From contig CAZQWU010000037.1 of the NCBI GenBank assembly GCA_964597305.1, positions 1 through 11,846 on the forward strand: a stretch of DNA of 11,846 nt, written 5' to 3'. Position 1 is the stretch's first letter. Each line of letters opens with the position of its first letter. This DNA comes from UBA7398 sp964597305 (GTDB lineage: Bacteria > Actinomycetota > Actinomycetes > Nanopelagicales > Nanopelagicaceae). Below are positions 1-7,299 of the stretch, in pieces. Below the pieces are notes generated by a model that searched no databases, was not told the origin of the DNA, and was given only the letters and a program-made list of their open reading frames with translations. Both the position numbers and the translations under genes were made by a program.

Positions 1-2
1 GA

Positions 3-1736
3 CATTGTTGGGAAATCATCACGGGTATGACCGCCACGAGATTCTTTTCGAGTCAACGCCGAGAGCGCTATGCACTCAGAAACCATCAGCATATTATCGA
101 GATCAAATGTCAGGTGAAAACCTGGGTTAAAGGCGCGACCACCTTCTGCTTTTGCTTTTGCTGCTCGAGCGCGAAGTGAATCAATTTTCTTTAGCGCATC
201 CTTCAATTCTTTTTCCGTACGGATAATTCCTACAAGCGATTGGGTGAGTTCTTGTAACTCGTGGTGGATTGCATAGGGATTTTCGCCACCATTTTTCTTC
301 TCGCTCTTTCGATTAAATGGGGCATCAAGAGTTTCTTGTGCATTCTTGAGCGCTTTATCAGAAACAGTTGGACGCTTCTTCATCGCTTTTACATACTCTG
401 CTGCGCCAGCGCCTGCTCGACGGCCAAAGACCAAGAGATCAGAGAGTGAGTTTCCACCTAGGCGATTCGAACCGTGCATTCCGCCAGCAACTTCACCTGC
501 TGCAAATAGGCCAGGAACGCCGACTGCAGCTGCAGTATCAGGATCTACATGAACTCCACCCATGACGTAGTGGCAGGTAGGACCAACTTCCATTGCAGTT
601 TGAGTGATATCAACGTCTGCTAGTTCCTTAAATTGATGCCACATGGATGGCAATTTCTTACGAATAACATCGGCTGGCAGTCGCTTCGAAACATCGAGGT
701 ACACACCACCATGTTCTGAGCCACGACCGGCTTTAATTTCTGAATTAATGGCACGCGCAACTTCATCACGTGGCAGAAGTTCTGGTGGTCGACGATTGTT
801 TTGTTGGTCGGTATACCAACGATCAGCTTCCGCTTCGTTATCGGCATATTTATCTTTAAATACTTCGGGTATGTAGTTGAACATGAAGCGTTTACCTTCG
901 GAATTGGTCAGTACGCCACCGTCGCCACGAACAGATTCCGTAACAAGCAAACCTCGTACAGATGGTGGCCACACCATGCCCGTCGGGTGAAATTGCACGA
1001 ATTCCATATCGATCAAACTTCCGCCTGCTTTAAGTGCAAGGGCGTGGCCATCGCCAGTTCCTTCCCAGGAATTAGATGTTATTTTGAACGACTTTCCGAT
1101 TCCACCTGTAGCAAGAATGACCGCTGGTGCTTCGAATGCAACTTCGTTTCCTGTTTCACGCCAATAACCAAATGCACCAGAAACTTTTGCACCATCTTTT
1201 AAAATTTCTGTGATGGTGAGTTCGGCAAATACTTTGATGTATTTTTCTGCATCGCCATACTGCTTCTTATCTTTTTGTTGAAGTGCAACAATTCGTTGTT
1301 GCATCGTTCGGATAAGTTCAAGACCTGTTCGGTCTCCTACGTGTGCAAGTCGCGGATACTCATGGCCACCGAAGTTTCGTTGACTAATCCGACCATCTTT
1401 CGTGCGATCAAAAAGCGCTCCCCACGTTTCCAGCTCCCACACTCGATCTGGCGATTCCTTCGCATGAAGTTCTGCCATACGCCAGTTATTCAAGAATTTT
1501 CCACCGCGCATGGTGTCGCGGAAATGTACTTTCCAACCATCGTTCTCATTGACGTTACCCATTGAAGCCGCAACGCCACCTTCTGCCATAACGGTATGGG
1601 CCTTACCAAATAGCGATTTACAAATAATGGCGACGCGTAACCCCGCTTCACGCGCTTCTACAGCTGCACGCAAACCTGCGCCACCTGCGCCGATAACGAC
1701 GACGTCGTACTTATAGCGTTCTACTGATTGTGTCAT
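3..1736 (-). CDS. sdhA: Succinate dehydrogenase flavoprotein subunit (partial, C-terminus beyond the left edge)
   Basis: Catalytic subunit of respiratory complex II: oxidises succinate to fumarate on a covalently bound FAD and passes electrons to the iron-sulfur subunit. 578 codons are visible without a stop; family members are about 640-650 aa, so some 60-70 residues are missing. Seen: the FAD dinucleotide-binding stretch VVVIGAGGAG (residues 12-21), the KAHTVMAEGG segment with His47 as the expected FAD-linked histidine, FVQFHPTGM with His250, TCHYVMGG with His389, HGSNRLGGNSL with Arg425, and ESRGGHTRDDFP at the cut end. The ESRGGHTRDD form and the neighbouring single membrane subunit point to the actinobacterial Sdh1 type. 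The ATG at 1736 is 9 nt after the sdhC stop, so the genes are probably cotranscribed. It was read directly on the minus strand because the ORF has no stop inside the window. Confidence 0.96.
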   Translation of the reverse strand, partial: MTQSVERYKYDVVVIGAGGAGLRAAVEAREAGLRVAIICKSLFGKAHTVMAEGGVAASMGNVNENDGWKVHFRDTMRGGKFLNNWRMAELHAKESPDRVWELETWGALFDRTKDGRISQRNFGGHEYPRLAHVGDRTGLELIRTMQQRIVALQQKDKKQYGDAEKYIKVFAELTITEILKDGAKVSGAFGYWRETGNEVAFEAPAVILATGGIGKSFKITSNSWEGTGDGHALALKAGGSLIDMEFVQFHPTGMVWPPSVRGLLVTESVRGDGGVLTNSEGKRFMFNYIPEVFKDKYADNEAEADRWYTDQQNNRRPPELLPRDEVARAINSEIKAGRGSEHGGVYLDVSKRLPADVIRKKLPSMWHQFKELADVDITQTAMEVGPTCHYVMGGVHVDPDTAAAVGVPGLFAAGEVAGGMHGSNRLGGNSLSDLLVFGRRAGAGAAEYVKAMKKRPTVSDKALKNAQETLDAPFNRKSEKKNGGENPYAIHHELQELTQSLVGIIRTEKELKDALKKIDSLRARAAKAKAEGGRAFNPGFHLTFDLDNMLMVSECIALSALTRKESRGGHTRDDFPTM

Positions 1737-1745
1737 CGCAAGCCC

Positions 1746-2549
1746 CTAGAAGAAATACACATTGGTAATCGTGCCATTGGCAACGAGACGGACATAAAGA
1801 TCAGCGAGCGCTACGCCAAAGAGAGAGATCCATGCAAAAACTGGATGCTTATGGTTGAGCACAGATACCCATGTCCACAATTTGTAGCGAACTGGATGCT
1901 TTGAGAAATTTCTTAGACGGCCACCAATAGTGTGGCGACACGTATGACATGAGAGTGAGTAGAGCCAAAGCAACGTTGCGTTGAGAACTAATACGAGAGT
2001 TCCCACGCTCATATGTCCCCACTCTTTCTCAGGATTTCTAAATGCAAGAACTGCATCCACTGTGAGGATTGTGTTGAAAATTAAACCAGCAAAAAAGAAC
2101 CATCGGTGTCCATTTTGCAAAATAAGTGGTGCACGAGTTTCACCGGTGTACTTTGCATGTGGTTCTGCTACGGCACACGCCGGTGGTGACATCCAGAAAG
2201 ACCGGTAATAAGCCTTGCGATAGTAATAACAGGTCATTCGAAAACCGAGTGGGAAAATCAAAATAAGTAATGCAGGCGACAGAGCCAATCCAAAAACAAT
2301 TATCTTTCCAAAAGGCTGTCCTAGTAGTGATGAACCTTCAACACATGTTGACGATAGACATGGCGAATAAAATGGTGAGATCAATGGTTCTGCGAAGTAA
2401 TGTGCATTTTCAAATGCACGGAACGTTGCATAAATTATGAATGACACCAACACGGTAACTGTTATTGCTGGTTGCAACCACCACTTATCGTTTCGCAATG
2501 TGCGTTCTTTAATCTGAGCGCGGGCTGAGGAGAAAACTCCAGTCGCCAT
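1746..2549 (-). CDS. sdhC: Succinate dehydrogenase membrane anchor subunit, actinobacterial Sdh1 type
   Basis: 267-aa polytopic membrane protein that should anchor SdhAB and pass electrons to menaquinone. About five hydrophobic helices are visible (residues near 26-45, 82-103, 150-168, 179-198, 237-255). The stretches CYYYRKAYYRSFW (107-119), SPPACAVAEPH (121-131) and YTGETRAPLILQN match the mycobacterial Sdh1 anchor type (Rv0249c-like, about 273 aa) rather than the short SdhC/SdhD pair of E. coli. The segment SCHTCRH (200-206) is dense in Cys and His and is a candidate cofactor ligand region. The start is well supported: AGGAGG lies 5 nt before the ATG. It is the first gene of the sdh operon, followed by sdhA. 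Family call secure; quinone or heme details are not determined here. Confidence 0.93.
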   Translation of the reverse strand: MATGVFSSARAQIKERTLRNDKWWLQPAITVTVLVSFIIYATFRAFENAHYFAEPLISPFYSPCLSSTCVEGSSLLGQPFGKIIVFGLALSPALLILIFPLGFRMTCYYYRKAYYRSFWMSPPACAVAEPHAKYTGETRAPLILQNGHRWFFFAGLIFNTILTVDAVLAFRNPEKEWGHMSVGTLVLVLNATLLWLYSLSCHTCRHTIGGRLRNFSKHPVRYKLWTWVSVLNHKHPVFAWISLFGVALADLYVRLVANGTITNVYFF

Positions 2550-2554
2550 TACAT

Positions 2555-2560
2555 CCTCCT
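2555..2560 (-). promoter_or_regulatory. Strong Shine-Dalgarno site of sdhC
   Basis: The minus strand reads AGGAGG followed by 5 nt (ATGTA) and the sdhC ATG. It is the only full-consensus ribosome binding site found in the window, where most other genes start with weak or no SD, and it fits high expression of complex II. No convincing -35/-10 pair was found in the 102 nt between it and tRNA-Ser. Confidence 0.85.
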
Positions 2561-2651
2561 GAGAACTGATCCACTTCCTAAGCGAAGTTTGCTCAACGAA
2601 ATGACATACCGCTAGGTGGAGAGGTGGCAGGCTCTTATGAAATCAACCACA

Positions 2652-2737
2652 TGGCGGAGGGCGAGGGATTTGAACCCTCGAAGGTTTCCCTTGCCGGTTT
2701 TCAAGACCGGTGCACTCGGCCGCTATGCGAGCCCTCC
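2652..2737 (-). tRNA. tRNA-Ser (anticodon UGA), CCA encoded
   Basis: Class II tRNA on the minus strand. Acceptor strands GGAGGGC (2731-2737) and GCCCTCC (2656-2662) pair perfectly, followed by discriminator G and an encoded CCA (2652-2654). Anticodon stem CCGGT/ACCGG encloses loop CTTGAAA, with TGA at 2701-2703, so it reads UCA and other UCN codons. The long variable arm AAGG-GAAA-CCTT and the T arm GAGGG-TTCAAAT-CCCTC complete the cloverleaf. It lies 48 nt downstream of the TRIC gene and about 1.5 kb downstream of serS on the same strand, so enzyme and substrate tRNA may share transcripts, though a local promoter is also visible. Confidence 0.97.
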
Positions 2738-2744
2738 GTGGGAG

Positions 2745-2773
2745 AACTTACCTTCCTCGCCACGAGTGCTCAA
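2745..2773 (-). promoter_or_regulatory. Putative promoter of tRNA-Ser
   Basis: The minus strand shows TTGAGC (2768-2773), exactly 17 nt, then TAAGTT (2745-2750). This is a vegetative-sigma layout: TTGA of the -35 consensus and the TANNNT form of -10. A start site 7 nt past the -10 would fall at about 2738, one base before the mature tRNA. It would let the tRNA be made independently of the serS operon. Inference from motif and spacing only. Confidence 0.42.
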
Positions 2774-2785
2774 AATTAGCGGGGC

Positions 2786-3430
2786 CTATTCCTCTTTTTC
2801 TTCGACTTCAAACTGTGACAACGCCGGTTTGAGGTGAACTCGGAATCTAATCGACAACATATGAATCAGCACAATCAACGCCGCACACATGATCACGATG
2901 TAATTAGGTGCAACATCTCGTGAATGGAGAAATACAAAAAACGCAGATCCGATTGCGGCCGCTGTTGCATACAACGGTCCGCCAGTGAAAATCTGTGGCG
3001 TAGTTCGACTCACGACATCTCGCAAGACACCGCCACCGACAGCAGTAATAATTCCTAAAATGACCGCCACAAGAGCAGTCGAGTTTAAAAGCAAACTTTT
3101 ATAAGTACCCGCTACAGCGAAAAGTGCGGTAGCGATAGAGTCCAAAATAAGAACTAGTTTTGTTCCAGTATGAAAATATTTTCCATAAATTAGAGCAGCG
3201 AGTACGGCCACTAACGCGGTAAGTAGATATCTATCTTGCATTCCAGATGGGCGACCGCTACCTAATAAAAGGTCTCGAAGAATTCCACCACCTAGCCCAG
3301 TAATAATTGCCAAGGCAATAACGCCAACGAGATCAAATCGTTTTCGAATAATGGCAAAGAGTGCGCCTTGAAATGCACCGACACCTACACACGCGAGATC
3401 CAGCCAGAGTGGGAAAATTATTGTGTTCAT
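2786..3430 (-). CDS. TRIC-type (UPF0126, YadS-like) membrane protein
   Basis: 214-aa membrane protein built of two tandem repeats of the UPF0126/TRIC domain; prokaryotic members form homotrimeric cation channels, but the physiological ion here is unknown. Each repeat carries the signature glycine turn: GLGGGILRD (45-53) and AVGGGVLRD (130-138), each preceded by hydrophobic helices and followed by a loop; about seven helices are likely. The C-terminus is short and acidic (EVEEKEE). The ATG overlaps the upstream HAD gene stop as ATGA (4-nt overlap), implying translational coupling; there is no clear SD. tRNA-Ser follows 48 nt after the stop. Family assignment is good from the paired GGGxxRD motifs; substrate is not inferable. 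Confidence 0.87.
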   Translation of the reverse strand: MNTIIFPLWLDLACVGVGAFQGALFAIIRKRFDLVGVIALAIITGLGGGILRDLLLGSGRPSGMQDRYLLTALVAVLAALIYGKYFHTGTKLVLILDSIATALFAVAGTYKSLLLNSTALVAVILGIITAVGGGVLRDVVSRTTPQIFTGGPLYATAAAIGSAFFVFLHSRDVAPNYIVIMCAALIVLIHMLSIRFRVHLKPALSQFEVEEKEE

Positions 3431-4239
3431 TCTGGTAATTCCAATAATTTTTCTAAAACAATTGCAACGCCATCATCTTGATGTGGCGCTGTTTCGAACT
3501 TTGCATATTTCTTCGCGTCAGGATGACCATCTGCCATTGCCCATGAGCGACCAGCCCACGCCAACATAGAAAAATCATTGGGATTATCGCCAAAAGCAAC
3601 ACAATCATCGGCGCCAAGTCCTAGTCGCCCCGCCACTTTTGCCAATGTTTCGCCTTTGCTTACACCGAGGGCAGATATTTCTAAAAGCGATTCGTGAGCG
3701 TTGGAATGAGTAATAGTGACAAGGTCACCTACAGTTTTTTTCGCAATCTCCAACATTTCATCCGATGTAAATTCATAATCTGAACAACGCGCAAGTACTT
3801 TCATCATTGGTTCTTTCATAGCGCTCTCGATTTTCTCCACGCCCACATTATCGACACCAACATCCCAACGGGGTATATAGCGAGTCTCTCGGTGAAAAAC
3901 ATTCGACACTTCGCAGGCAAATGATATTGGCGGAATCGCTTCGCGTAATCGTTTTACCATTTCGATTTGATTTTCTACCGGTATGAGCCATTGTTCGATA
4001 ATTTTTTGATTTTGTATATCGAACAACATCGCACCATTCCCGCAAATGCCATTACCGAAACCGAATGCTTCTTTTATTTCCGGCATCCATCGGGGTGGTC
4101 TTCCCGTAACAAAATAAATATGTATTCCTAGATCGTTTGCTTTACGAAAAACATTTTTCGTACGATCGGTAATAACGCCATAATGAGCGACGATGGTTCC
4201 GTCCAAATCTGTAGCGATGAGTTTTGGTCTTCGCTCCAC
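3427..4239 (-). CDS. HAD-superfamily Cof-type (class IIB) phosphatase
   Basis: 270-aa cytosolic hydrolase. All HAD motifs are present: motif I DLDGT (residues 11-15, nucleophile Asp11, acid/base Asp13), motif II VTGRP (Thr45), motif III Lys195 in GVSKGETL, and motif IV GDNPND (217-222). The long insert between motifs II and III (about 60-190) is the C2B cap of the Cof/YidA group, which dephosphorylates sugar phosphates and other small phosphometabolites; the substrate cannot be told. Start is GTG at 4239, 2 nt after the serS stop, with no SD, so reinitiation by ribosomes leaving serS is likely; a downstream start would lose motif I. The end overlaps the TRIC gene start by 4 nt. A HAD gene just after serS is, from memory, a recurrent actinobacterial arrangement. 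Confidence 0.9.
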   Translation of the reverse strand: MERRPKLIATDLDGTIVAHYGVITDRTKNVFRKANDLGIHIYFVTGRPPRWMPEIKEAFGFGNGICGNGAMLFDIQNQKIIEQWLIPVENQIEMVKRLREAIPPISFACEVSNVFHRETRYIPRWDVGVDNVGVEKIESAMKEPMMKVLARCSDYEFTSDEMLEIAKKTVGDLVTITHSNAHESLLEISALGVSKGETLAKVAGRLGLGADDCVAFGDNPNDFSMLAWAGRSWAMADGHPDAKKYAKFETAPHQDDGVAIVLEKLLELPE

Positions 4240-4241
4240 TA

Positions 4242-5513
4242 TTAATTCACCGGTTGAAAGTGGTCGGTTCCTAAAAACGGTTGGAGCGCTTTGGGAATTC
4301 TTACTGAGCCATCTTTTTGTTGATGATTTTCTAATATTGCCACGATCATTCGAGGGATAGCCACAAGAGTTCCATTGAGTGTGGCAAGCGGCTGAGTTCC
4401 AGATTCATCCTTCATGCGAATGTTGAGGCGACGCGCTTGAAAATCAGTGCAATTAGAGGTTGATGTCACTTCGCGATATGCATTTTGTGTAGGAATCCAG
4501 GCTTCGCAATCGAATTTACGAGCGGCGCTAGAACCCAAATCTGCTGACGCTACGTCAATGACTCGAAATGGAACTTCCATTGCCTGGAGAAAATCTTTCT
4601 CCCATTGCAATATTCGTCGGTGCTCTGCTTGCGCATCTTCTGGTTTGCAAAATGAAAACATTTCAACTTTATCGAATTGGTGAACCCGAATGATGCCGCG
4701 AGTGTCTTTTCCATATGTGCCTGCTTCTCGACGGAAGCATGAAGAATATCCGGCATATCGAAGTGGTAACTTCTTCGCATCAATAATTTCATCCATGTGA
4801 TAAGCAGCCAATGGCACTTCGCTTGTACCCACTAAATAGAAATCATCTTGTTCTAGATGAAATACATTCTCTGATGCTTGGCCAAGAAAACCAGTACCTT
4901 CCATCGCTGCTGGTTTAACAAGCACCGGAGGAATTACTGGAGTAAATCCATTTCGGGTAGCGCTAGAAATTGCATAATTTACGAGCGCAAATTCCAGAAG
5001 CGCTCCGACGCCAGTCAAGTAATAAAAACGAGAACCAGATACTTTTGCACCTCGTTCAACATCGATTGCGCCAAGTATTTTCCCAATTTCTACATGGTCT
5101 TTGGCTGCAAAACCTTCCCGAGTGAAATCACGAGGAGTTCCGATCTCTTCTATGACTGTGAAGTCTTGTTCACCACCAATGGGGGCAGCTGGATCAATCA
5201 AATTCGACAGATTCATCAATTCTTGTCTCGCCAAATGTTCGGCTTCACTCTTTTTTGAGTCTGCATCTTTTACTTGTAGTGCGAGAGACTTTGCTTTTTC
5301 AAGGAGCGCTACTTTTTCATCGCCTTTCGCAGAACCCACCGATTTAGAAAGCGCATTTTGTTCTGATCGGACGCGTTCAAATTCCACTATCGCACTTCGT
5401 CGTGCTTCGTCGGCCGCAATCACGCGATCGACCAGTTCAACGCTCTCACCACGTGATTGTTGAGAATTTTTAACGAGTTCTGGATTTTCGCGCAGAACCT
5501 TGAGATCAATCAT
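4242..5513 (-). CDS. serS: Seryl-tRNA synthetase
   Basis: 423-aa class II aminoacyl-tRNA synthetase that charges tRNA-Ser (and tRNA-Sec if present). The N-terminus MIDLKVLRENPELV is the family hallmark. Residues about 27-100 are charged and helical, the coiled-coil arm that grips the long variable arm of tRNA-Ser. Catalytic core: VGTSE (228-232) for serine binding, motif 2 CFRREAGTYGKDTRG (259-273) with the class II arginines, and motif 3 in ATLNGTLVAIPRMIVAILENHQQ region (377-399) ending in the usual DGSVRIPKAL. Length is normal. The ATG is preceded at 8 nt by a partial SD (GGTAGG). It follows pheA by 28 nt and precedes the HAD gene by 2 nt; tRNA-Ser(UGA) lies downstream on the same strand. 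Confidence 0.98.
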   Translation of the reverse strand: MIDLKVLRENPELVKNSQQSRGESVELVDRVIAADEARRSAIVEFERVRSEQNALSKSVGSAKGDEKVALLEKAKSLALQVKDADSKKSEAEHLARQELMNLSNLIDPAAPIGGEQDFTVIEEIGTPRDFTREGFAAKDHVEIGKILGAIDVERGAKVSGSRFYYLTGVGALLEFALVNYAISSATRNGFTPVIPPVLVKPAAMEGTGFLGQASENVFHLEQDDFYLVGTSEVPLAAYHMDEIIDAKKLPLRYAGYSSCFRREAGTYGKDTRGIIRVHQFDKVEMFSFCKPEDAQAEHRRILQWEKDFLQAMEVPFRVIDVASADLGSSAARKFDCEAWIPTQNAYREVTSTSNCTDFQARRLNIRMKDESGTQPLATLNGTLVAIPRMIVAILENHQQKDGSVRIPKALQPFLGTDHFQPVN

Positions 5514-5541
5514 GACAAAAGCCTACCTATCATTATTCATA

Positions 5542-6456
5542 TTAAATCTTTAAACCGCGGCGTACATCGGCTAACCATGCTGCTGCACTTTTAAAAGCTT
5601 CATTACTTGTCGCGCGAGGAGTTGTTGGCGCAATTTTATCTTCCCGTGGATACGATCCAAGGAATCGAACATCCTCACAAATTCGTCGCAATCCCATGAG
5701 CGCATCACCAACACGTTCTTCAGTTATATGCCCTTCTATATCGATAATGAAGTGATACGAGCCCAATTCTTTTCCAGTTGGTCGCGATTGAATAAACGTT
5801 AAATTAACGCCACGAACGGCAAACTCAGTCAAAATCTCTAATAAAGCGCCGGCATGGTCAGCTCCGATAAATAGCGCCAGAGTCGTGCGATCGTGTCCGG
5901 TAAATGCTGGAATCGATCCTGGTTTTCCGACAACAACAAATCGAGTGACTGCACCATCATTTTCACCGATGTTATCTGCAAGTATTTTCAATCCATATTG
6001 TGATGCCGCAAATGGTGCTGCGATGGCAGCGTCAAATTTCCCCTCGGATACCCCAAGCGCTGCGGCGGCAGTCGACGACGTTTCTACTATTTCGGCGCTG
6101 GGATATTTCTGAGCGATAAACGTACGACATTGCGCTTCAGCATGTGGATGCGTAGCAATCGACTTCACTTCATTGTTGTCGCGTTTGCACATTAGTGAAA
6201 ATGAGACAACCAATGTGGTTTCACCAAGAATTACGAGTGGGTCACCAATTGCTAATTCATCGAGGGTTCGCGCGACAACCCCTTCAACTGAATTTTCAAT
6301 CGGGACGAGGGCACGATCGCACGTGCCTGATCGAACTGCATTGATAGCCGCGGTGACATTGGCACACGGCGTGAATTGATCTTCTGGCGTTGCAATATTT
6401 TTCAAGGCCGCTTCAGTAAAAGTCCCCGCAGGACCTAAATATGCATACGTCGCCAC
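5542..6456 (-). CDS. pheA: Prephenate dehydratase
   Basis: 304-aa monofunctional enzyme converting prephenate to phenylpyruvate in phenylalanine synthesis. N-terminal PDT domain (about 1-180): YLGPAGTFTE (6-15), VPIENSVEGVV (51-61) and the catalytic TRF motif (171-173). C-terminal ACT domain (about 190-275), which senses phenylalanine: HAGALLEIL (201-209) contains the GALL motif, and NLTFIQSRP (218-226) is the ESRP site with Glu replaced by Gln. No chorismate mutase domain is fused, as expected for Actinobacteria. Start is GTG at 6456, 3 nt after the GDPD stop and without SD; the conserved YAYLGP sequence begins at residue 4, so a later start is excluded. The order GDPD-pheA-serS-HAD suggests one operon. 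Confidence 0.95.
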   Translation of the reverse strand: MATYAYLGPAGTFTEAALKNIATPEDQFTPCANVTAAINAVRSGTCDRALVPIENSVEGVVARTLDELAIGDPLVILGETTLVVSFSLMCKRDNNEVKSIATHPHAEAQCRTFIAQKYPSAEIVETSSTAAAALGVSEGKFDAAIAAPFAASQYGLKILADNIGENDGAVTRFVVVGKPGSIPAFTGHDRTTLALFIGADHAGALLEILTEFAVRGVNLTFIQSRPTGKELGSYHFIIDIEGHITEERVGDALMGLRRICEDVRFLGSYPREDKIAPTTPRATSNEAFKSAAAWLADVRRGLKI

Positions 6457-6459
6457 CGG

Positions 6460-7185
6460 TTAAGAATAGCCGAGCACCTTCATTGCTTGCCCTGGTGTAT
6501 TTGTGATGATGCCCGTAACTCCATTTTCAGCACACATTCGCATATCGTCGGGATTATCAACCGTCCAGACATAAATCACTTTGCCCATTTTTTGTAACCG
6601 TGAAAATAATGATGGATCAGCTTTAAATAAGTCCTTGTTTAATCCGTAAATAGGAGCTGGTGAAGGTAGCCATCTCACTTGATGTGCAATCTTTGAGAGA
6701 AAAACAGCTGGGTATTTGCGTTGTAAGGCTACGCGTGCAACTGCAAAATAAGAGAACGACATGATGTTGATTGAAATTCCACTACTATAAATATCACGTT
6801 CTTTTTCTCTCAGTAATTGAAGAACTTTGTTTTCGATTTTTCCATGGCTTTTTACTGGGTGTTTCGTTTCAATGAGAAGATTTTTCTTACTCTTGATGGC
6901 GAGGTCAACGAGTTCATTAAGAATGATCGGTTTTCCTCGATTGCCCTTGTAGTCGATAGTCATATCTAACAACTCTTGAGTTGAGGTTGCGGAGACATCT
7001 AATTTTTTTCCAGTTAATCGAAAGGTGTCATCGTCGTGCCAACAGAGAATTCCGCCATCACGCGTTAATCGGACATCACATTCGAATCCATCCGCTTGTT
7101 GTTCAATAGCGCCGAGATACGCTTCGCGTGAACCTTCCGCAAAGTCAATGCTCGCGCCACGATGTGCATATATAAGTGATCTCAC
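6460..7185 (-). CDS. Glycerophosphodiester phosphodiesterase (GlpQ/UgpQ family, cytosolic)
   Basis: 241-aa TIM-barrel enzyme hydrolysing glycerophosphodiesters to glycerol-3-phosphate and an alcohol. Seen: YAHRGAS with His8/Arg9, FECDVRLTRDG with metal-binding Glu35 and Asp37, CWHDD with His50, LIETKHP (Glu and Lys in the barrel), and the C-terminal VYVWTVDNPDDM and NGVTGIITNTPG segments. The usual PENT after HRG is AEGS here (Glu17 keeps the acidic position). No signal peptide, so it acts inside the cell. The start is GTG at 7185, one base after the mature 3' end of tRNA-Leu; no in-frame alternative exists before the catalytic HRG. There is therefore no room for an SD except inside the tRNA. 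pheA starts 3 nt after its stop. A GlpQ1 gene near pheA/serS is also seen in mycobacteria (from memory). Confidence 0.91.
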   Translation of the reverse strand: MRSLIYAHRGASIDFAEGSREAYLGAIEQQADGFECDVRLTRDGGILCWHDDDTFRLTGKKLDVSATSTQELLDMTIDYKGNRGKPIILNELVDLAIKSKKNLLIETKHPVKSHGKIENKVLQLLREKERDIYSSGISINIMSFSYFAVARVALQRKYPAVFLSKIAHQVRWLPSPAPIYGLNKDLFKADPSLFSRLQKMGKVIYVWTVDNPDDMRMCAENGVTGIITNTPGQAMKVLGYS

Positions 7186-7186
7186 G

Positions 7187-7269
7187 TGCGCGAGAGGGGA
7201 CTTGAACCCCTACACCCTTGCGAGTACTGGCACCTGAAGCCAGCGCGTCTGCCATTTCGCCACTCGCGC
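7187..7269 (-). tRNA. tRNA-Leu (anticodon CAG), CCA not encoded
   Basis: Class II tRNA of 83 nt on the minus strand. Acceptor GCGCGAG (7263-7269) pairs with CTCGCGC (7188-7194); discriminator A at 7187. Anticodon stem CTGGC/GCCAG encloses TTCAGGT, with CAG at 7234-7236, reading CUG. Variable arm ACTC-GCAA-GGGT and T arm AGGGG-TTCAAGT-CCCCT complete the fold. The bases after the discriminator are CGTG, so CCA must be added enzymatically and RNase Z type 3' cleavage is expected directly after the discriminator, one base from the GDPD start codon. A tRNA-Leu beyond pstP is, from memory, also found in the mycobacterial oriC-proximal block. Confidence 0.97.
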
Positions 7270-7280
7270 GTTTAGCGTTG

Positions 7281-7286
7281 AGATTA
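7281..7286 (-). promoter_or_regulatory. Putative -10 box for tRNA-Leu / GDPD-pheA-serS unit
   Basis: The minus strand reads TAATCT, a good TANNNT -10 element. A start 7 nt downstream falls at about 7274, giving a 5-nt leader to the tRNA 5' end at 7269, which is normal for bacterial tRNA genes. No TTGACA-like -35 is present; at 17 nt spacing the -35 window lies within the palindrome at 7299-7317. Inference from position. Confidence 0.45.
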
Positions 7287-7293
7287 GCACCGA

Positions 7294-7299
7294 TACGCT
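7294..7299 (+). promoter_or_regulatory. Putative -10 box for the phosphatase-pknB operon
   Basis: The plus strand reads TACGCT, fitting TANNNT. A start about 7 nt after it falls at 7306, so the mRNA would have a leader of 0-3 nt before the ATG at 7309. No SD exists upstream of that ATG, which agrees with a leaderless or near-leaderless transcript. It sits only 7 nt from the oppositely directed -10 of tRNA-Leu. Confidence 0.35.

Noticed and set aside
801..1202. 133-aa plus-strand open frame
   Set aside because: It lies fully antisense within the well-conserved sdhA coding sequence and shows no domain-like pattern; a shadow frame.
2616..2837. Plus-strand 73-aa reading frame containing the ARDLNPRRFPLPVFKTGALGRY sequence
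   Set aside because: It is the antisense translation of tRNA-Ser (the well-known false protein from reading through a tRNA complement) and also overlaps the TRIC gene end.
3847..3855. TTATCGACA as a further DnaA box
   Set aside because: It is a single one-mismatch match inside HAD coding sequence, about the number expected by chance in 12 kb, and has no companion boxes.
4878..5463. Overlapping plus-strand open frames of 120-126 aa
   Set aside because: Both are antisense to serS; low-complexity Ser/Arg/Thr composition typical of shadow translation.
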